Origin: an uncultured Bizionia sp.
GTDB lineage: Bacteria > Bacteroidota > Bacteroidia > Flavobacteriales > Flavobacteriaceae
Length of the DNA stretch: 64,000 bases
Direction of reading: 5' to 3'
Assembly: GCA_947496215.1 (NCBI GenBank)
Contig: CANMCF010000022.1
Span: 1-64,000, forward strand
The notes below the pieces were generated by a model. It saw nothing but the letters and a program-made list of their open reading frames with translations, had not been told where the DNA came from and did not search any database. Shown in pieces: positions 44,111 through 53,206 of the stretch; position 1 is the first letter of the stretch; each line of letters begins with the position of its first letter. The position numbers were made by a program, and so were the translations under genes.

Positions 44111-45469
44111 TTAGTTGTTTTGGGATAGGGGTAAAAATTCTTTTCTAAATTTTATAATTAAAGGTATGCCTCTAGCAATAATCCACAGGGTCAATGCTAT
44201 GAAAACTGCGTAGAGCTTACAATTGAAATAATCCAATATGAATAGCATAGGCAAAAAGACCAGAGCTGTAGAAATTAAAAGGAGATTGCGTAAGTCTCTC
44301 ATTTTGCCAAGACCTTTAAACATCCCATCAAATATAAATGCCAAAGCACAAAGTGGCTGCATGGCCAAAACTATCCAGAAGATGGTGTGGAATTCAGAGA
44401 GCACGTCTTTGTCTTTTGTGAAAATGGCTCCTATTGGGTAGTAAAATATGGAACCGACTGCAGCTATTATCATACCAACCACAATACCATACTTTATGAG
44501 TTTGTTGCTTAGTTGTATTAGTTTTGTATATTCTTTTGCTCCTAGCAATTTACCGGATATAATGTTTCCAGCACTTGCATAACCATCTATAACAAAGGCT
44601 CCCAAGAACCATAGATTTATGGCTATCGTATAGGCAGCGATATATTTTGGCCCATAATCTGTAGCATATCTCGTGGCAAAATACAAAGTGGTATTTAATG
44701 CCAAGGTCCTTATTATCAGGTTTCCAATCATAGTCAAGAAGCGTCCAATTTCCTTGTTGAAGGGAAAGCTGACAAGCAACGGTATGTCCGTTTTCTTTAT
44801 CAAGAAATAAGCAGCGCACAATGCCATCGTAAATTGAGCAATGAGACTTGCATAAGCAGCACCTTGTATGTGCATTGCAGGTATTATGTCTTGAAATCCA
44901 TAAACTAGAATAAAATCCAAGAGAATGTTTATAAGTGCTCCAATAATTGCGATCACCATAGGGTAATAGGTGTTCTGCAACCCTCTAAAGGTACCAAAGA
45001 CTGCTATGACGAACAAAGAGAATGGGAATCCCAATACTCTAATGTCATAGTATTCTATGCAGTAATCCAAAATAAGACCGGACGCATTGTATAATTTGAA
45101 TATGCCTCCAGAAAATGGATAGGAACAAAGAATTATCAATATGCTTAAAGAAGTGATTATGAATATGGCCTGAGCAGGTAGGTTCTTTACTTGATCTATC
45201 TTACCAGCTCCAACATATTGCGAAACAATGGAAGAGATCGCACTACGTGTTTGACCGAGAACCCAAATTAACATGGATATGAAGGCGGAAACAATACCCA
45301 CAGCTGCAAGTGATTCTGTTGCATTCGTATCAACGTTTCCAATGATGGCTGCATCGGTCAATGATAGAATGGGTTCTGATACTCCAGATATCAATGCAGG
45401 AATGGCTAACTTGTTTATATGCTTTAAACTAATGTTGTTGCTCAATGGATTATGAAAATAGTCTTGCAA
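44111..45469 (-). CDS. MATE family efflux transporter (DinF-like)
   Basis: A 452-residue polytopic membrane protein with about 12 helices. The N-terminus ISLKHINKLAIPALISGVSEPILSLTDAAIIG is the MATE/DinF signature, with conserved Pro and Asp in the first helix. The middle segment FGTFRGLQNTYYPMVIAIIGALINILLDFILVYG and FIDGMFKGLG-like FIFDGMFKGLGKMRDL are also family-specific. It exports drugs or metabolites with a Na+ or H+ gradient; the substrate is unknown. Divergent from the stress-protein gene (60-nt spacer). Confidence 0.93.
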   Translation of the reverse strand: MQDYFHNPLSNNISLKHINKLAIPALISGVSEPILSLTDAAIIGNVDTNATESLAAVGIVSAFISMLIWVLGQTRSAISSIVSQYVGAGKIDQVKNLPAQAIFIITSLSILIILCSYPFSGGIFKLYNASGLILDYCIEYYDIRVLGFPFSLFVIAVFGTFRGLQNTYYPMVIAIIGALINILLDFILVYGFQDIIPAMHIQGAAYASLIAQFTMALCAAYFLIKKTDIPLLVSFPFNKEIGRFLTMIGNLIIRTLALNTTLYFATRYATDYGPKYIAAYTIAINLWFLGAFVIDGYASAGNIISGKLLGAKEYTKLIQLSNKLIKYGIVVGMIIAAVGSIFYYPIGAIFTKDKDVLSEFHTIFWIVLAMQPLCALAFIFDGMFKGLGKMRDLRNLLLISTALVFLPMLFILDYFNCKLYAVFIALTLWIIARGIPLIIKFRKEFLPLSQNN

Positions 45470-45498
45470 AGATCGGGAAATTTTAGTGTAAAAAACTG

Positions 45499-45506
45499 TA
45501 TTTTTG
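45499..45506 (+). promoter_or_regulatory. Promoter -7 box of the usp-tRNA-Ala transcript
   Basis: TATTTTTG matches TAnnTTTG and lies 23 nt before the usp ATG. Confidence 0.45.
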
Positions 45507-45529
45507 TGACCTAAATAGATTAGGTTATT

Positions 45530-46327
45530 ATGAAGAATATTTTAGTTCCAGTGGGTTCATCAAAAAATGCAAAGAGCCATTTGCAATATGCTGTAGATTT
45601 TTCAAGAGCTACGGGGGCAAGGTTGTTCGTCGTACAGATATTCAATGTATACACCAAAGCTGGTACAATGATTAAGATCGATCATATTTTAGAGCGTGAA
45701 AGCAAAGCATTTTTGGATAATCACGTATCACAAATTGATACTACTGGAGTCGATTTGATCACAAAAACCTTCAAAGGGAAGTTGGTTGATACGTTGGACC
45801 TCATAAGTAAGTCTTTGGATTTGGATCTGATTCTATTGGAACCAAGAACCAACTCCATAAAGGATGAAGTGTTTTTAGGGAAAACATCTGGGAAGATAAT
45901 AAAACAAACAAGTATTCCTGCTTTGATCGTGCCAGAAGGGTATGTTTTCAAGCCAATCGACAATATTCTCATGGCCATAAAATCGGCAGTAATCAAAAAA
46001 GAAGGGGCCATAAGACCATTAAGGGCTATTAAAGAAGATTTTAAATCCACCGTAAATTTACTCTTGGTGAAAACACCATATTACAATAAAGGAGATTTTG
46101 ATGTACACAATGGTTTGAAAACATTGGTTTCCAATATAACGGAAACAGAAAATGCAACGACTTTTCAAGGTGTTTTGGAGCATTACAAGGATTATGAGCC
46201 GAATATGTTGTGCGTTGTTAGACGAAATAGAGGATTCTTTGGGAAATTATGGGAAAATAACGTAATATTGAAAAAACATTTTTATGTTTCATCAATGCCG
46301 GTTTTAGTACTTAGTGGACTAAAATAA
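45530..46327 (+). CDS. Universal stress protein with two Usp modules
   Basis: A 265-residue cytosolic protein. The first Usp domain is clear: KNILVPVGSSKNAKSHLQYAVDFS at the start, and GKTSGKIIKQTSIPALIVPEG (GxxSxxVxxxxxxPVLVV-type nucleotide motif) near 128-150. The second (DNILMAIKSAVIKK...MPVLVLSGLK) lacks the glycine-rich ATP motif and is degenerate. Tandem Usp proteins of this kind bind nucleotides and are induced by starvation or anoxia in other species. Its stop codon is only 6 nt from the tRNA-Ala gene. Confidence 0.9.
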   Translation: MKNILVPVGSSKNAKSHLQYAVDFSRATGARLFVVQIFNVYTKAGTMIKIDHILERESKAFLDNHVSQIDTTGVDLITKTFKGKLVDTLDLISKSLDLDLILLEPRTNSIKDEVFLGKTSGKIIKQTSIPALIVPEGYVFKPIDNILMAIKSAVIKKEGAIRPLRAIKEDFKSTVNLLLVKTPYYNKGDFDVHNGLKTLVSNITETENATTFQGVLEHYKDYEPNMLCVVRRNRGFFGKLWENNVILKKHFYVSSMPVLVLSGLK

Positions 46328-46333
46328 AATCAA

Positions 46334-46407
46334 GGGGGATTAGCTCAGTTGGCTAGAGCGTTTGGCTGGCAGCCAAAAGGTCATCGGTTCGAATCCGATA
46401 TTCTCCA
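46334..46407 (+). tRNA. tRNA-Ala (anticodon GGC)
   Basis: A full cloverleaf of 74 nt: acceptor GGGGGAT/ATTCTCC with the alanine-identity G3-T70 wobble pair, D arm GCTC...GAGC, anticodon stem TTTGG/CCAAA with loop CTGGCAG (anticodon GGC), variable loop AGGTC, and T arm ATCGG-TTCGAAT-CCGAT. CCA is not encoded. It begins 6 nt after the usp stop codon. Confidence 0.97.
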
Positions 46408-46413
46408 CTTTTC

Positions 46414-46453
46414 TCCTTTTTTTGATTTTTAAAATCAAAAAAAGGATTTTTTT
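46414..46453 (+). terminator. Terminator after tRNA-Ala
   Basis: A 16-bp stem (TCCTTTTTTTGATTTT / AAAATCAAAAAAAGGA) with almost no loop and a T run, 6 nt after the tRNA. Confidence 0.85.
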
Positions 46454-46606
46454 ATACAAGTGGATTCATCAACTAAAAATGCATCTGTTAATGCGATTTG
46501 CATTTTGGTGAATGATATTGATGAGTCTTTTTCCTTAATAAAAATCAAGTATGAACATAGCAACTGTCTAATAAAACCAGTGATGGTGTTAATTGGTCTT
46601 GGATAA
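46454..46606 (+). pseudogene. Possible 5' fragment of a second usp gene
   Basis: A 50-codon open stretch directly behind the terminator starts IQVDSSTKNASVNAICILV and ends at TAA (46604-46606). About 27 nt around 46457-46485 closely resemble the 5' end of the upstream usp gene (CCAGTGGGTTCATCAA...AATGCA, 45546-45575). No start codon or downstream Usp sequence exists. It may be a decayed partial duplication, or the similarity may be chance. Confidence 0.2.
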
Positions 46607-46648
46607 GAAAATTGAATTATGACAATGTTGGTTTGAGTTTTTTGGATG

Positions 46649-47485
46649 TCAAATAAAAGATATGCTGGCTTCTATGACTTGCCTTAGTGCTTTTGGAGGC
46701 ATTTTTTCACCCCAAGGATGAGTAGCTCCAAAGACATGGTCGCTATGTTCTATTGTAAACAATACGCTTTTTGAATTCCAACGATGCAAGGATTCTGCTT
46801 CACTGTATTTCACAGAAGGATCGTCCTTTGAGTGAATAATCAAATGGGGGATCGTCAGCTTCTTTTCTGATGATTCAATATTCAAGCGAGACTCATTGGC
46901 TTTGAAATCTTCGTAAAATTGATAATTATGAGGCATTTTTTGCTTTGTTCTTCCATTAAAAATATATTTTACTCCATTTCTTTTCCATTCTTCCAACTCA
47001 CCGATGGTTGCCGTGCGTTTTCCAAAGTTGCAAACACTGGCCCAAGTAATGAGATTTGTGATTCGGGAATCTTCATTGGCTTTTATAATGGCGATTCCAC
47101 CACCACGAGAATGCCCAATTAAAGTTATGTTATCGATGTCTATTTCTTCTATGAAAGTATTTTCATTAGATAGTAAAAAGTTTAAAATGGAATCCAAATC
47201 CTCCAATTCTTTGGTGTAATTGTTTTCGCTGAAAGCCTTGAGATCAGTAAAATCCATTGGATTCTCCACAGTCCCTCCATTATGAGAGAAATTGAACTTA
47301 ACGAGGAACAAACCAGATTTTTTAAATGCTTCTGCCATTAAGTTCCATGCGCCCCAATCCTTGAAACCTTTATAACCATGACAAAAGATAACTAGAGGCT
47401 TTTGTTTTTTTTTGTTTTCATAAATGGCGTCCCATACAATTGGTTTTTGATCTTTTCTTTGTAAAACGATATTCCTATGTGTCAT
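46649..47485 (-). CDS. Alpha/beta hydrolase family protein
   Basis: A 278-residue cytosolic serine hydrolase. The oxyanion strand is PLVIFCHGYKGFKDWGAWN, the nucleophile elbow is LIGHSRGGGIAI with Ser in GHSRGG, the acid is near IIHSKDDPSVKYSEA, and the final His is in EHSDHVFGATHPWG. The family includes esterases and dienelactone hydrolase-like enzymes; the substrate is unknown. Its start is one nt after the stop of the AddB-like gene, so it is probably in the same transcript, though not obviously related to DNA repair. Confidence 0.88.
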   Translation of the reverse strand: MTHRNIVLQRKDQKPIVWDAIYENKKKQKPLVIFCHGYKGFKDWGAWNLMAEAFKKSGLFLVKFNFSHNGGTVENPMDFTDLKAFSENNYTKELEDLDSILNFLLSNENTFIEEIDIDNITLIGHSRGGGIAIIKANEDSRITNLITWASVCNFGKRTATIGELEEWKRNGVKYIFNGRTKQKMPHNYQFYEDFKANESRLNIESSEKKLTIPHLIIHSKDDPSVKYSEAESLHRWNSKSVLFTIEHSDHVFGATHPWGEKMPPKALRQVIEASISFI

Positions 47486-47486
47486 T

Positions 47487-50243
47487 TTAAACTTCTTTTT
47501 CTATGAAATCAATATTTGGATTGCAGATTTCCATGATTACCTTCTTGAGCTCTATGTAAAAGGAATCCAACGTGTCTTGGGTTATCAAAGAGTCCTTTTT
47601 CCCACCTCGAACTTGTTCTTTCTTCATAAACTTCAAAAAACCAGAGTTTAAGTTCTTAAATGAAACAACTCCTGCTTCCATTGGTGAATTCAAAGGCTTT
47701 GTGTTATTTAGCATATAGGCATAGGTCAATACTTGAAAACTTTTGCTATATTTCTTGTAATCAGTTGTAATGTCTTTCCAATCAACAATTTCAACTTGGT
47801 TTTGAGTGACCTTTCCTGTTTTGTAGTCTATGATCCTTGTAATGCCATTGTATTCATCAATACGATCTACCGTTCCTTTAATTGAGACTTCGAAATCCAA
47901 TTCGGGAATTGGAAGTGTCATTTTGTTTTCTGCTTCCAATGCAATGATTTTTATGGTATTCCCTTTTTTCAAATCTTCTATTTCCAGGTTCAAAAAAATT
48001 AAAATATAGCGTTTGGCTATTTCAAAGACAATTAGGTTTTTACCTTTGGACATATCACCATCTTTGTATTCCTTGCTAAAAAAACAAGTGGTAGTTGCGT
48101 CAATTTTTGGTTTCATTGCCTTAATGTCTTCTATGCTCAAGAAAGAACCTATGTATGGTGTATATAGTTCTTCTAGGGCATTATGGACGACGGTCCCCAT
48201 CGTATTGGCAGCTACTGTTTCTTCAACATCTTCAATGTCTTTTATTTTCAATAGCTTTTGGTAGTAGAAATCCATTGGGTTTCTCATATAATTGGTAATG
48301 GATGATGGGGAGAATCCTTTCTTTGCTATTTCCTTTAATTGTTCTAATACGCCTTCTGTCTTTTGTATGTATTTTAATTCTGTTTTGAGGCTTGGAACCC
48401 TAGGGGTGATTATCTTGTGATCTATGTCATGTATGTCCTCCAATTCCAACTGGTTTATGAAACGACTCTTTTCTCCCCCAGTGAGTGTATCTGCTTCTGT
48501 GTTGTACAAGATGTAGACATTTTTTGCACGTTGTAGCAATCTGTAGAAATGATATGTGTAAACGGCATCTTTTTCTTTATATGTCGGTAAATTGTTTTCA
48601 ATTTTAACATCGAACGGTATAAATGAATTATTGCTCTTGCCAGAGGGCAGGATACCTTCATTTACAGATGAGATTATGACAGTTTCGAAATCCAGAACAC
48701 GAGATTCCAGCATTCCCATTATTTGTAAACCGAGCAATGGTTCTCCTTTGAAATCCAATGTTTCCGAGCTTAGAAGTTCTTTGTATATTCCATATAGAGC
48801 AGAGATGTCATTTATGTGAGCAAAACCTTCATTTAGCCTGAAAAGTTCATTGAACAAGGTGTTGAAGCGAAATAGGTACTCCAGAGACAAGGTATTGGAG
48901 TCTTTTTCTTCTAAAAGATTGTCTTTTAACTTTGAAATGAGTTTGAAACAATTGGCAATTGCCTTTTGTGCGTTATCATTCCAATTGGAAAACAACAAAT
49001 CTATTAGTTCATGATGTATTTCGGCATACTTCTTTATGTCTGTAATGGATAGGTAGACCAGATTGTTTTTCTGAATATTCTCTATAATGGTCGAAGCTGT
49101 GTCTATATCCTCGAAGAGGAAAAGGGGTTTGACGAATTGATGAGAAAGAATACTAATGACTTCTTTATGATAATAATTGCCTGTTGCTTTCTTTTGTAAG
49201 GTAAACAAGAGTTCGAACAACGAGGCCAACGGTATTGAGTTTAAAGGAAACCCCATTGTTATGTTCAAGGAATCGATGTTTTTTGGAATCGAATTCAACA
49301 CAGGTATAAGCAAATCTTCGTCTCCCAAAACGACAGCAGTACTTTTTAGCGAAGGGTTTTGTTTCGATATGGATTTTAAAAGTGAGCCAATGGTCTTTGC
49401 TTGTCCAATGTTTTTTGGAATGCCAAGGACTGTGATTTTCTTTGGGAGGGTATAATTGTCAGTGACCCAGTTAAATGGGTTATCTCTAAAGTGTTTCCAG
49501 TTTTTTTTATGTTGCCGGGTAAATAGTGCTGCATCATGAATGGGGTTGTTTAAAAATGCTTGGTCTACATCCCAAAATATTTCAGCCATCTCATTTTGAA
49601 GCAACTCTTGTATAATTGTTTCTTCAGCGGTATTCAATGCATTGAATCCAAGAAAGACGTGATCCTTGTTTTGCTTGTTGTTGATGTATGACTGGATGTT
49701 TTCTACTGCTTCTCTATAAACAAGGCCTTGATAGCCGACTTTTTTGCGTAATAAAGCTTCAGTGTAGTGTTTATAGTAGATTTTTAGTTTATCCCAAAAT
49801 TTAAGGTAATCTTTGATCACTTTGGTCTTAGGTTCTTCGAGTGACCAGTGTTCCAACTCTTTTATTGCACTTAGATATTCGAAAATGTTACTTTGCGGGA
49901 TAAGATAGCGATCGATTTCATTAAAGTCTTGTAGTAGTATTTGTGCCCATTTGGAAAAACCTTCGAATGTATCTCTTTCTTCTTTTTTTGTTAACTCGGC
50001 GTAACTATTATAAAATTCGAAAAGTAATTCTGTGTTGGAGATTGTTTTAAGTTGTGCCAGTTCTTCCACAAACTCTTCTATGCTAATGATAATTGGAGAG
50101 AATATGGTTTTATTTACAACGTTGGATAGTTCTTGCTTTAAAAAGACACCAGCTCGTTTGCTAGGAAGTATAAAGGTTAGTTCGGATAGATTCTTCCCTT
50201 TATTGTTCAAGTCGTTTAAAACATCAAAAATAAAACTCTTCAT
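47487..50243 (-). CDS. AddB-like helicase/nuclease subunit (PD-(D/E)XK)
   Basis: A 918-residue protein beginning FIFDVLNDLNNKGKNLSELTFILPSKRAGVFLKQEL, the inactivated helicase N-terminus of AddB. The C-terminal nuclease has SPSSITNYMRNPMDFYYQKLL near 635-655 and the catalytic strand DEYNGITRIIDYKTGKVTQ. In many AddB proteins the first motif carries Cys (YxxCPFKFFY) of a 4Fe-4S cluster; here it is Asn-Pro, and no Cys quartet is visible. With AddA it should resect double-strand breaks for recombination. The partner gene is separated by ompA and kbl. Confidence 0.85.
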   Translation of the reverse strand: MKSFIFDVLNDLNNKGKNLSELTFILPSKRAGVFLKQELSNVVNKTIFSPIIISIEEFVEELAQLKTISNTELLFEFYNSYAELTKKEERDTFEGFSKWAQILLQDFNEIDRYLIPQSNIFEYLSAIKELEHWSLEEPKTKVIKDYLKFWDKLKIYYKHYTEALLRKKVGYQGLVYREAVENIQSYINNKQNKDHVFLGFNALNTAEETIIQELLQNEMAEIFWDVDQAFLNNPIHDAALFTRQHKKNWKHFRDNPFNWVTDNYTLPKKITVLGIPKNIGQAKTIGSLLKSISKQNPSLKSTAVVLGDEDLLIPVLNSIPKNIDSLNITMGFPLNSIPLASLFELLFTLQKKATGNYYHKEVISILSHQFVKPLFLFEDIDTASTIIENIQKNNLVYLSITDIKKYAEIHHELIDLLFSNWNDNAQKAIANCFKLISKLKDNLLEEKDSNTLSLEYLFRFNTLFNELFRLNEGFAHINDISALYGIYKELLSSETLDFKGEPLLGLQIMGMLESRVLDFETVIISSVNEGILPSGKSNNSFIPFDVKIENNLPTYKEKDAVYTYHFYRLLQRAKNVYILYNTEADTLTGGEKSRFINQLELEDIHDIDHKIITPRVPSLKTELKYIQKTEGVLEQLKEIAKKGFSPSSITNYMRNPMDFYYQKLLKIKDIEDVEETVAANTMGTVVHNALEELYTPYIGSFLSIEDIKAMKPKIDATTTCFFSKEYKDGDMSKGKNLIVFEIAKRYILIFLNLEIEDLKKGNTIKIIALEAENKMTLPIPELDFEVSIKGTVDRIDEYNGITRIIDYKTGKVTQNQVEIVDWKDITTDYKKYSKSFQVLTYAYMLNNTKPLNSPMEAGVVSFKNLNSGFLKFMKKEQVRGGKKDSLITQDTLDSFYIELKKVIMEICNPNIDFIEKEV

Positions 50244-50255
50244 CGTATAAAAATA

Positions 50256-50285
50256 AAAAACGCTTCGGTATACCGAAGCGTTTTT
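50256..50285 (-). terminator. ompA terminator
   Basis: A perfect palindrome AAAAACGCTTCGGTA/TACCGAAGCGTTTTT, 32 nt past the ompA stop and 13 nt before the addB-like ATG. Transcription of the nuclease gene therefore depends on readthrough or a promoter in this 70-nt spacer. Confidence 0.85.
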
Positions 50286-50316
50286 ATAAACTTATTTAGA
50301 GTGTTTGTTGTAATTC

Positions 50317-51750
50317 TTATTTCTTAAGTTTTACATCTACACGTCTGTTGTTCTTTCTACCAGCTTTAGTTTTGTTAGAATCGATTGGGTAATCTTCTCC
50401 AAAACCTTGAGCAGTCAATCTATCAGCAGCAATACCATTCTCTACCAAGTAAGTTCTAACAGCGTTAGCTCTAGAATCTGATAATCTTTGGTTAGTTGTT
50501 TTGCTACCAACGCTATCAGTGTGACCTTCTATTGTAAATTTAGAATCTGGGTATTCTTTCAATATAGCAGTAATGGCTTGTAATACTGAGAAAGTTTCTT
50601 TTTTGAAAGAAGATCTTCCTGTGTCAAACAAGATAGTCTTAGCATAGTCAGTTAATTGAGCAAGAACAACTGCATCTGGAACAGTTGGTTCTGGACAACC
50701 ATTGTTTGCTACAGTACCAGCTTCATTAGGACATTTGTCGTCTTTGTCTAAAACTGTATCTCCATCTGAATCTGGCCAAGGGCAACCATTGTTAGCTGCA
50801 GGACCTGCTTCGTTAACACATTTGTCATCACCATCGGCAACACCGTCACCATCAGCATCAGGACATCCAGCTAAAGCTTTAAGACCTTTTACAGTAGGAC
50901 ATTTGTCGCTATTGTCTACGATACCATCACCATCAGTATCAGGACATCCGTTATATTCAACTAAACCTGCTACGTTAGGACAGCTATCTTTACTATCTTC
51001 AATACCATCACCATCAGTATCAGGACATCCGTTGAAAGCTTCTAGGCCAAATACGTCTACACAAGCATCGTTTTTGTCATATATACCATCACCGTCGGTA
51101 TCTTTTCCTCCAAATCTTACAGTAAGACCTGCAGAGTGTTGGAAGTGTTTTGTCAAGTCATCAGAAAATGAATGCTTGTATTTAGATTCAACTGATAAAC
51201 CAATGTTATCTGTAAACCAGTATGTCAATCCTAAAGAACCGTTTAAAGTTCCAGCACCAATGTTTCTTCTATTTCCTGCATTGTTATTGTTGTAAGTTCC
51301 TTCTTCAATCCAAGTGTAACCTCCACCAACTCCAATAGCTGGTTCCAATCTCTTAGATTTGATCAAGTTAGCCAAGCTGTATTTAACACCAGCATCTAAA
51401 GCATAATAATTCAAATCATTTACAGATAGATCAACATCTCCTGTTGGAGTGGATAATTGACCCCACTTTTCGATTTTATTGATGGATCCACCAACCGAAA
51501 CAATGAAATTGTCTCCTACATATTTCGATACATTCAGCATAGACAAAGAAGGAAGGATGTTCCAGTGATCTTCTACATTAAGGAATTCATCAAAGTAATC
51601 CCCTTGAGGTGCATCTTCACCAACAGGGTAAACGTCTACTGCGTTCATTCCAAAGTTAACAGCCCAAGGATTAGTATCGTCTTGTGCATTCGCATTGTTA
51701 AAACTTACTATAAGTACTAGTGCGAATAATAATCTGCTAAGATTTTTCAT
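50317..51750 (-). CDS. OmpA family outer-membrane protein with thrombospondin type-3 repeats
   Basis: 477 residues from the ATG at 51750 (the frame also has a TTG at 51756). A signal peptide (1-22, ending SFNNANAQ) leads to an 8-strand-type barrel (~24-220). Five TSP3 calcium repeats follow ([75 protein letters not shown]), and then an OmpA peptidoglycan-binding domain ([14 protein letters not shown] ... [25 protein letters not shown]). It anchors outer membrane to cell wall. Long A-rich 5' leader, likely strongly expressed. Confidence 0.94.
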   Translation of the reverse strand: MKNLSRLLFALVLIVSFNNANAQDDTNPWAVNFGMNAVDVYPVGEDAPQGDYFDEFLNVEDHWNILPSLSMLNVSKYVGDNFIVSVGGSINKIEKWGQLSTPTGDVDLSVNDLNYYALDAGVKYSLANLIKSKRLEPAIGVGGGYTWIEEGTYNNNNAGNRRNIGAGTLNGSLGLTYWFTDNIGLSVESKYKHSFSDDLTKHFQHSAGLTVRFGGKDTDGDGIYDKNDACVDVFGLEAFNGCPDTDGDGIEDSKDSCPNVAGLVEYNGCPDTDGDGIVDNSDKCPTVKGLKALAGCPDADGDGVADGDDKCVNEAGPAANNGCPWPDSDGDTVLDKDDKCPNEAGTVANNGCPEPTVPDAVVLAQLTDYAKTILFDTGRSSFKKETFSVLQAITAILKEYPDSKFTIEGHTDSVGSKTTNQRLSDSRANAVRTYLVENGIAADRLTAQGFGEDYPIDSNKTKAGRKNNRRVDVKLKK

Positions 51751-51873
51751 ATTCAAAAATTTAATTTTTAAGTGTTAATTAGAGCAAAAATAAGTTGTTA
51801 AACATTATTAACAAAGACAAATATATAAAAATATTGGTTACTGCTACTATTTGTTGCTTATAATGGAATGGTT

Positions 51874-53067
51874 TTAAATAACGTTCAATACTTTACCAAC
51901 CTTTGTGAAAGCTTCAATTGCTTGGTCCAAGTGTTGTCTTTCATGAGCTGCAGAGAGTTGTACTCTTATTCTGGCTTTTTCTTTTGGTACTACAGGATAA
52001 AAGAAACCAATAACATAAATTCCCTCATCCAATAGCATATTAGCCATGTTTTGAGATAGTTTCGCATCATATAGCATAACTGGTACTATTGCAGAATCAC
52101 CATCAACGATGTCAAAGCCAGCAGATTTCATTCCTTTTTTGAAGTAATTCGTATTCCACTCCAATTTATCCCTCAATGCGTTATCGCTGGCCAACATGTC
52201 AAATACCTTAATAGACGCTCCTACTATCGCAGGTGCCAGAGAATTTGAAAACAAGTATGGTCTTGAACGTTGACGTAAGATTTCTATGACTTCTTTTTTT
52301 GCTGTTGTATAACCACCCATTGCACCACCCATCGCTTTTCCCAATGTGCCGGTAATGATGTCTATTCTTCCCAAAACACCTTTTTCCTCCAGGGTACCAC
52401 GTCCAGTCTTACCTATGAAACCAGTTGCATGACATTCATCTATCATGACCAAGGCATCATACTTGTCTGCCAAATCACAGATCTTATCCAATGAGGCAAC
52501 TATGCCATCCATGGAAAATACACCATCAGTCACTATGATCTTGAAACGCGCTCCTTTTTCATTGGCTTCGATCAATCTCGCTTCCAATTCTTCCATATTG
52601 TTGTTGGCATAACGGTATCGTGCGGCTTTGCACAAACGAACACCATCTATTATGGAAGCATGGTTTAATGAATCTGATATGATGGCATCTTCTTTTCCTA
52701 ACAAAGGTTCAAAAACGCCCCCATTTGCATCAAAGGCTGCAGCGTATAATATGGTGTCTTCCGTACCATAGAAATCTGCTATTTTTTGTTCTAATTCCTT
52801 ATGTATGTCCTGTGTCCCACAAATAAAGCGTACAGAAGACATCCCGAAACCATGGGTGTCCATTGCATCTTTTGCTGCTTGAATGACTTCAGGGTGAGAA
52901 GATAGCCCTAGGTAATTGTTTGCACAAAAGTTTAAAACCGTCTTACCTGTATTCAATGTGATTTCCGCGCCTTGAGGAGAAGTGATGATACGTTCTTCTT
53001 TAAATAAGCCGTTATCTTTAATATCTTGAATTTCATTTTTTAAATGATCTTTTATATTACCGTACAT
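51874..53067 (-). CDS. kbl: Glycine C-acetyltransferase (2-amino-3-ketobutyrate CoA ligase)
   Basis: A 397-residue PLP enzyme cleaving 2-amino-3-ketobutyrate with CoA to glycine and acetyl-CoA, completing threonine dehydrogenase-dependent breakdown. Signatures are [54 protein letters not shown] and the PLP lysine in [16 protein letters not shown]. Relatives in the alpha-oxoamine synthase family include BioF and SPT, but the N-terminal [28 protein letters not shown] fits Kbl best. No tdh is adjacent. Confidence 0.93.
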   Translation of the reverse strand: MYGNIKDHLKNEIQDIKDNGLFKEERIITSPQGAEITLNTGKTVLNFCANNYLGLSSHPEVIQAAKDAMDTHGFGMSSVRFICGTQDIHKELEQKIADFYGTEDTILYAAAFDANGGVFEPLLGKEDAIISDSLNHASIIDGVRLCKAARYRYANNNMEELEARLIEANEKGARFKIIVTDGVFSMDGIVASLDKICDLADKYDALVMIDECHATGFIGKTGRGTLEEKGVLGRIDIITGTLGKAMGGAMGGYTTAKKEVIEILRQRSRPYLFSNSLAPAIVGASIKVFDMLASDNALRDKLEWNTNYFKKGMKSAGFDIVDGDSAIVPVMLYDAKLSQNMANMLLDEGIYVIGFFYPVVPKEKARIRVQLSAAHERQHLDQAIEAFTKVGKVLNVI

Positions 53068-53206
53068 ATTGTGTTTGTTTTAATGCAAATTTAAAATGTT
53101 TTTTGCGTTGGAGGTGTAAAGCAACAGCTTTTTTTACAATGCTGTTTTGTAGAAGTTTGATTAGTAGGGGCTAACATCTATATAGCCTAAGAGAAGTAGC
53201 AATCTT

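Noticed and set aside
50740-51110. Regular repeat pattern on the DNA level resembling a CRISPR array
   Set aside because: The repeats are the coding sequence of five TSP3 calcium motifs, in frame with OmpA and with diverged spacers; no cas genes are nearby.
50702-51295. Long open frame opposite the TSP3 repeat region of ompA
   Set aside because: It is antisense to strongly supported OmpA sequence, and its Pro/Ser repeats are the mirror of the Asp/Gly calcium repeats.
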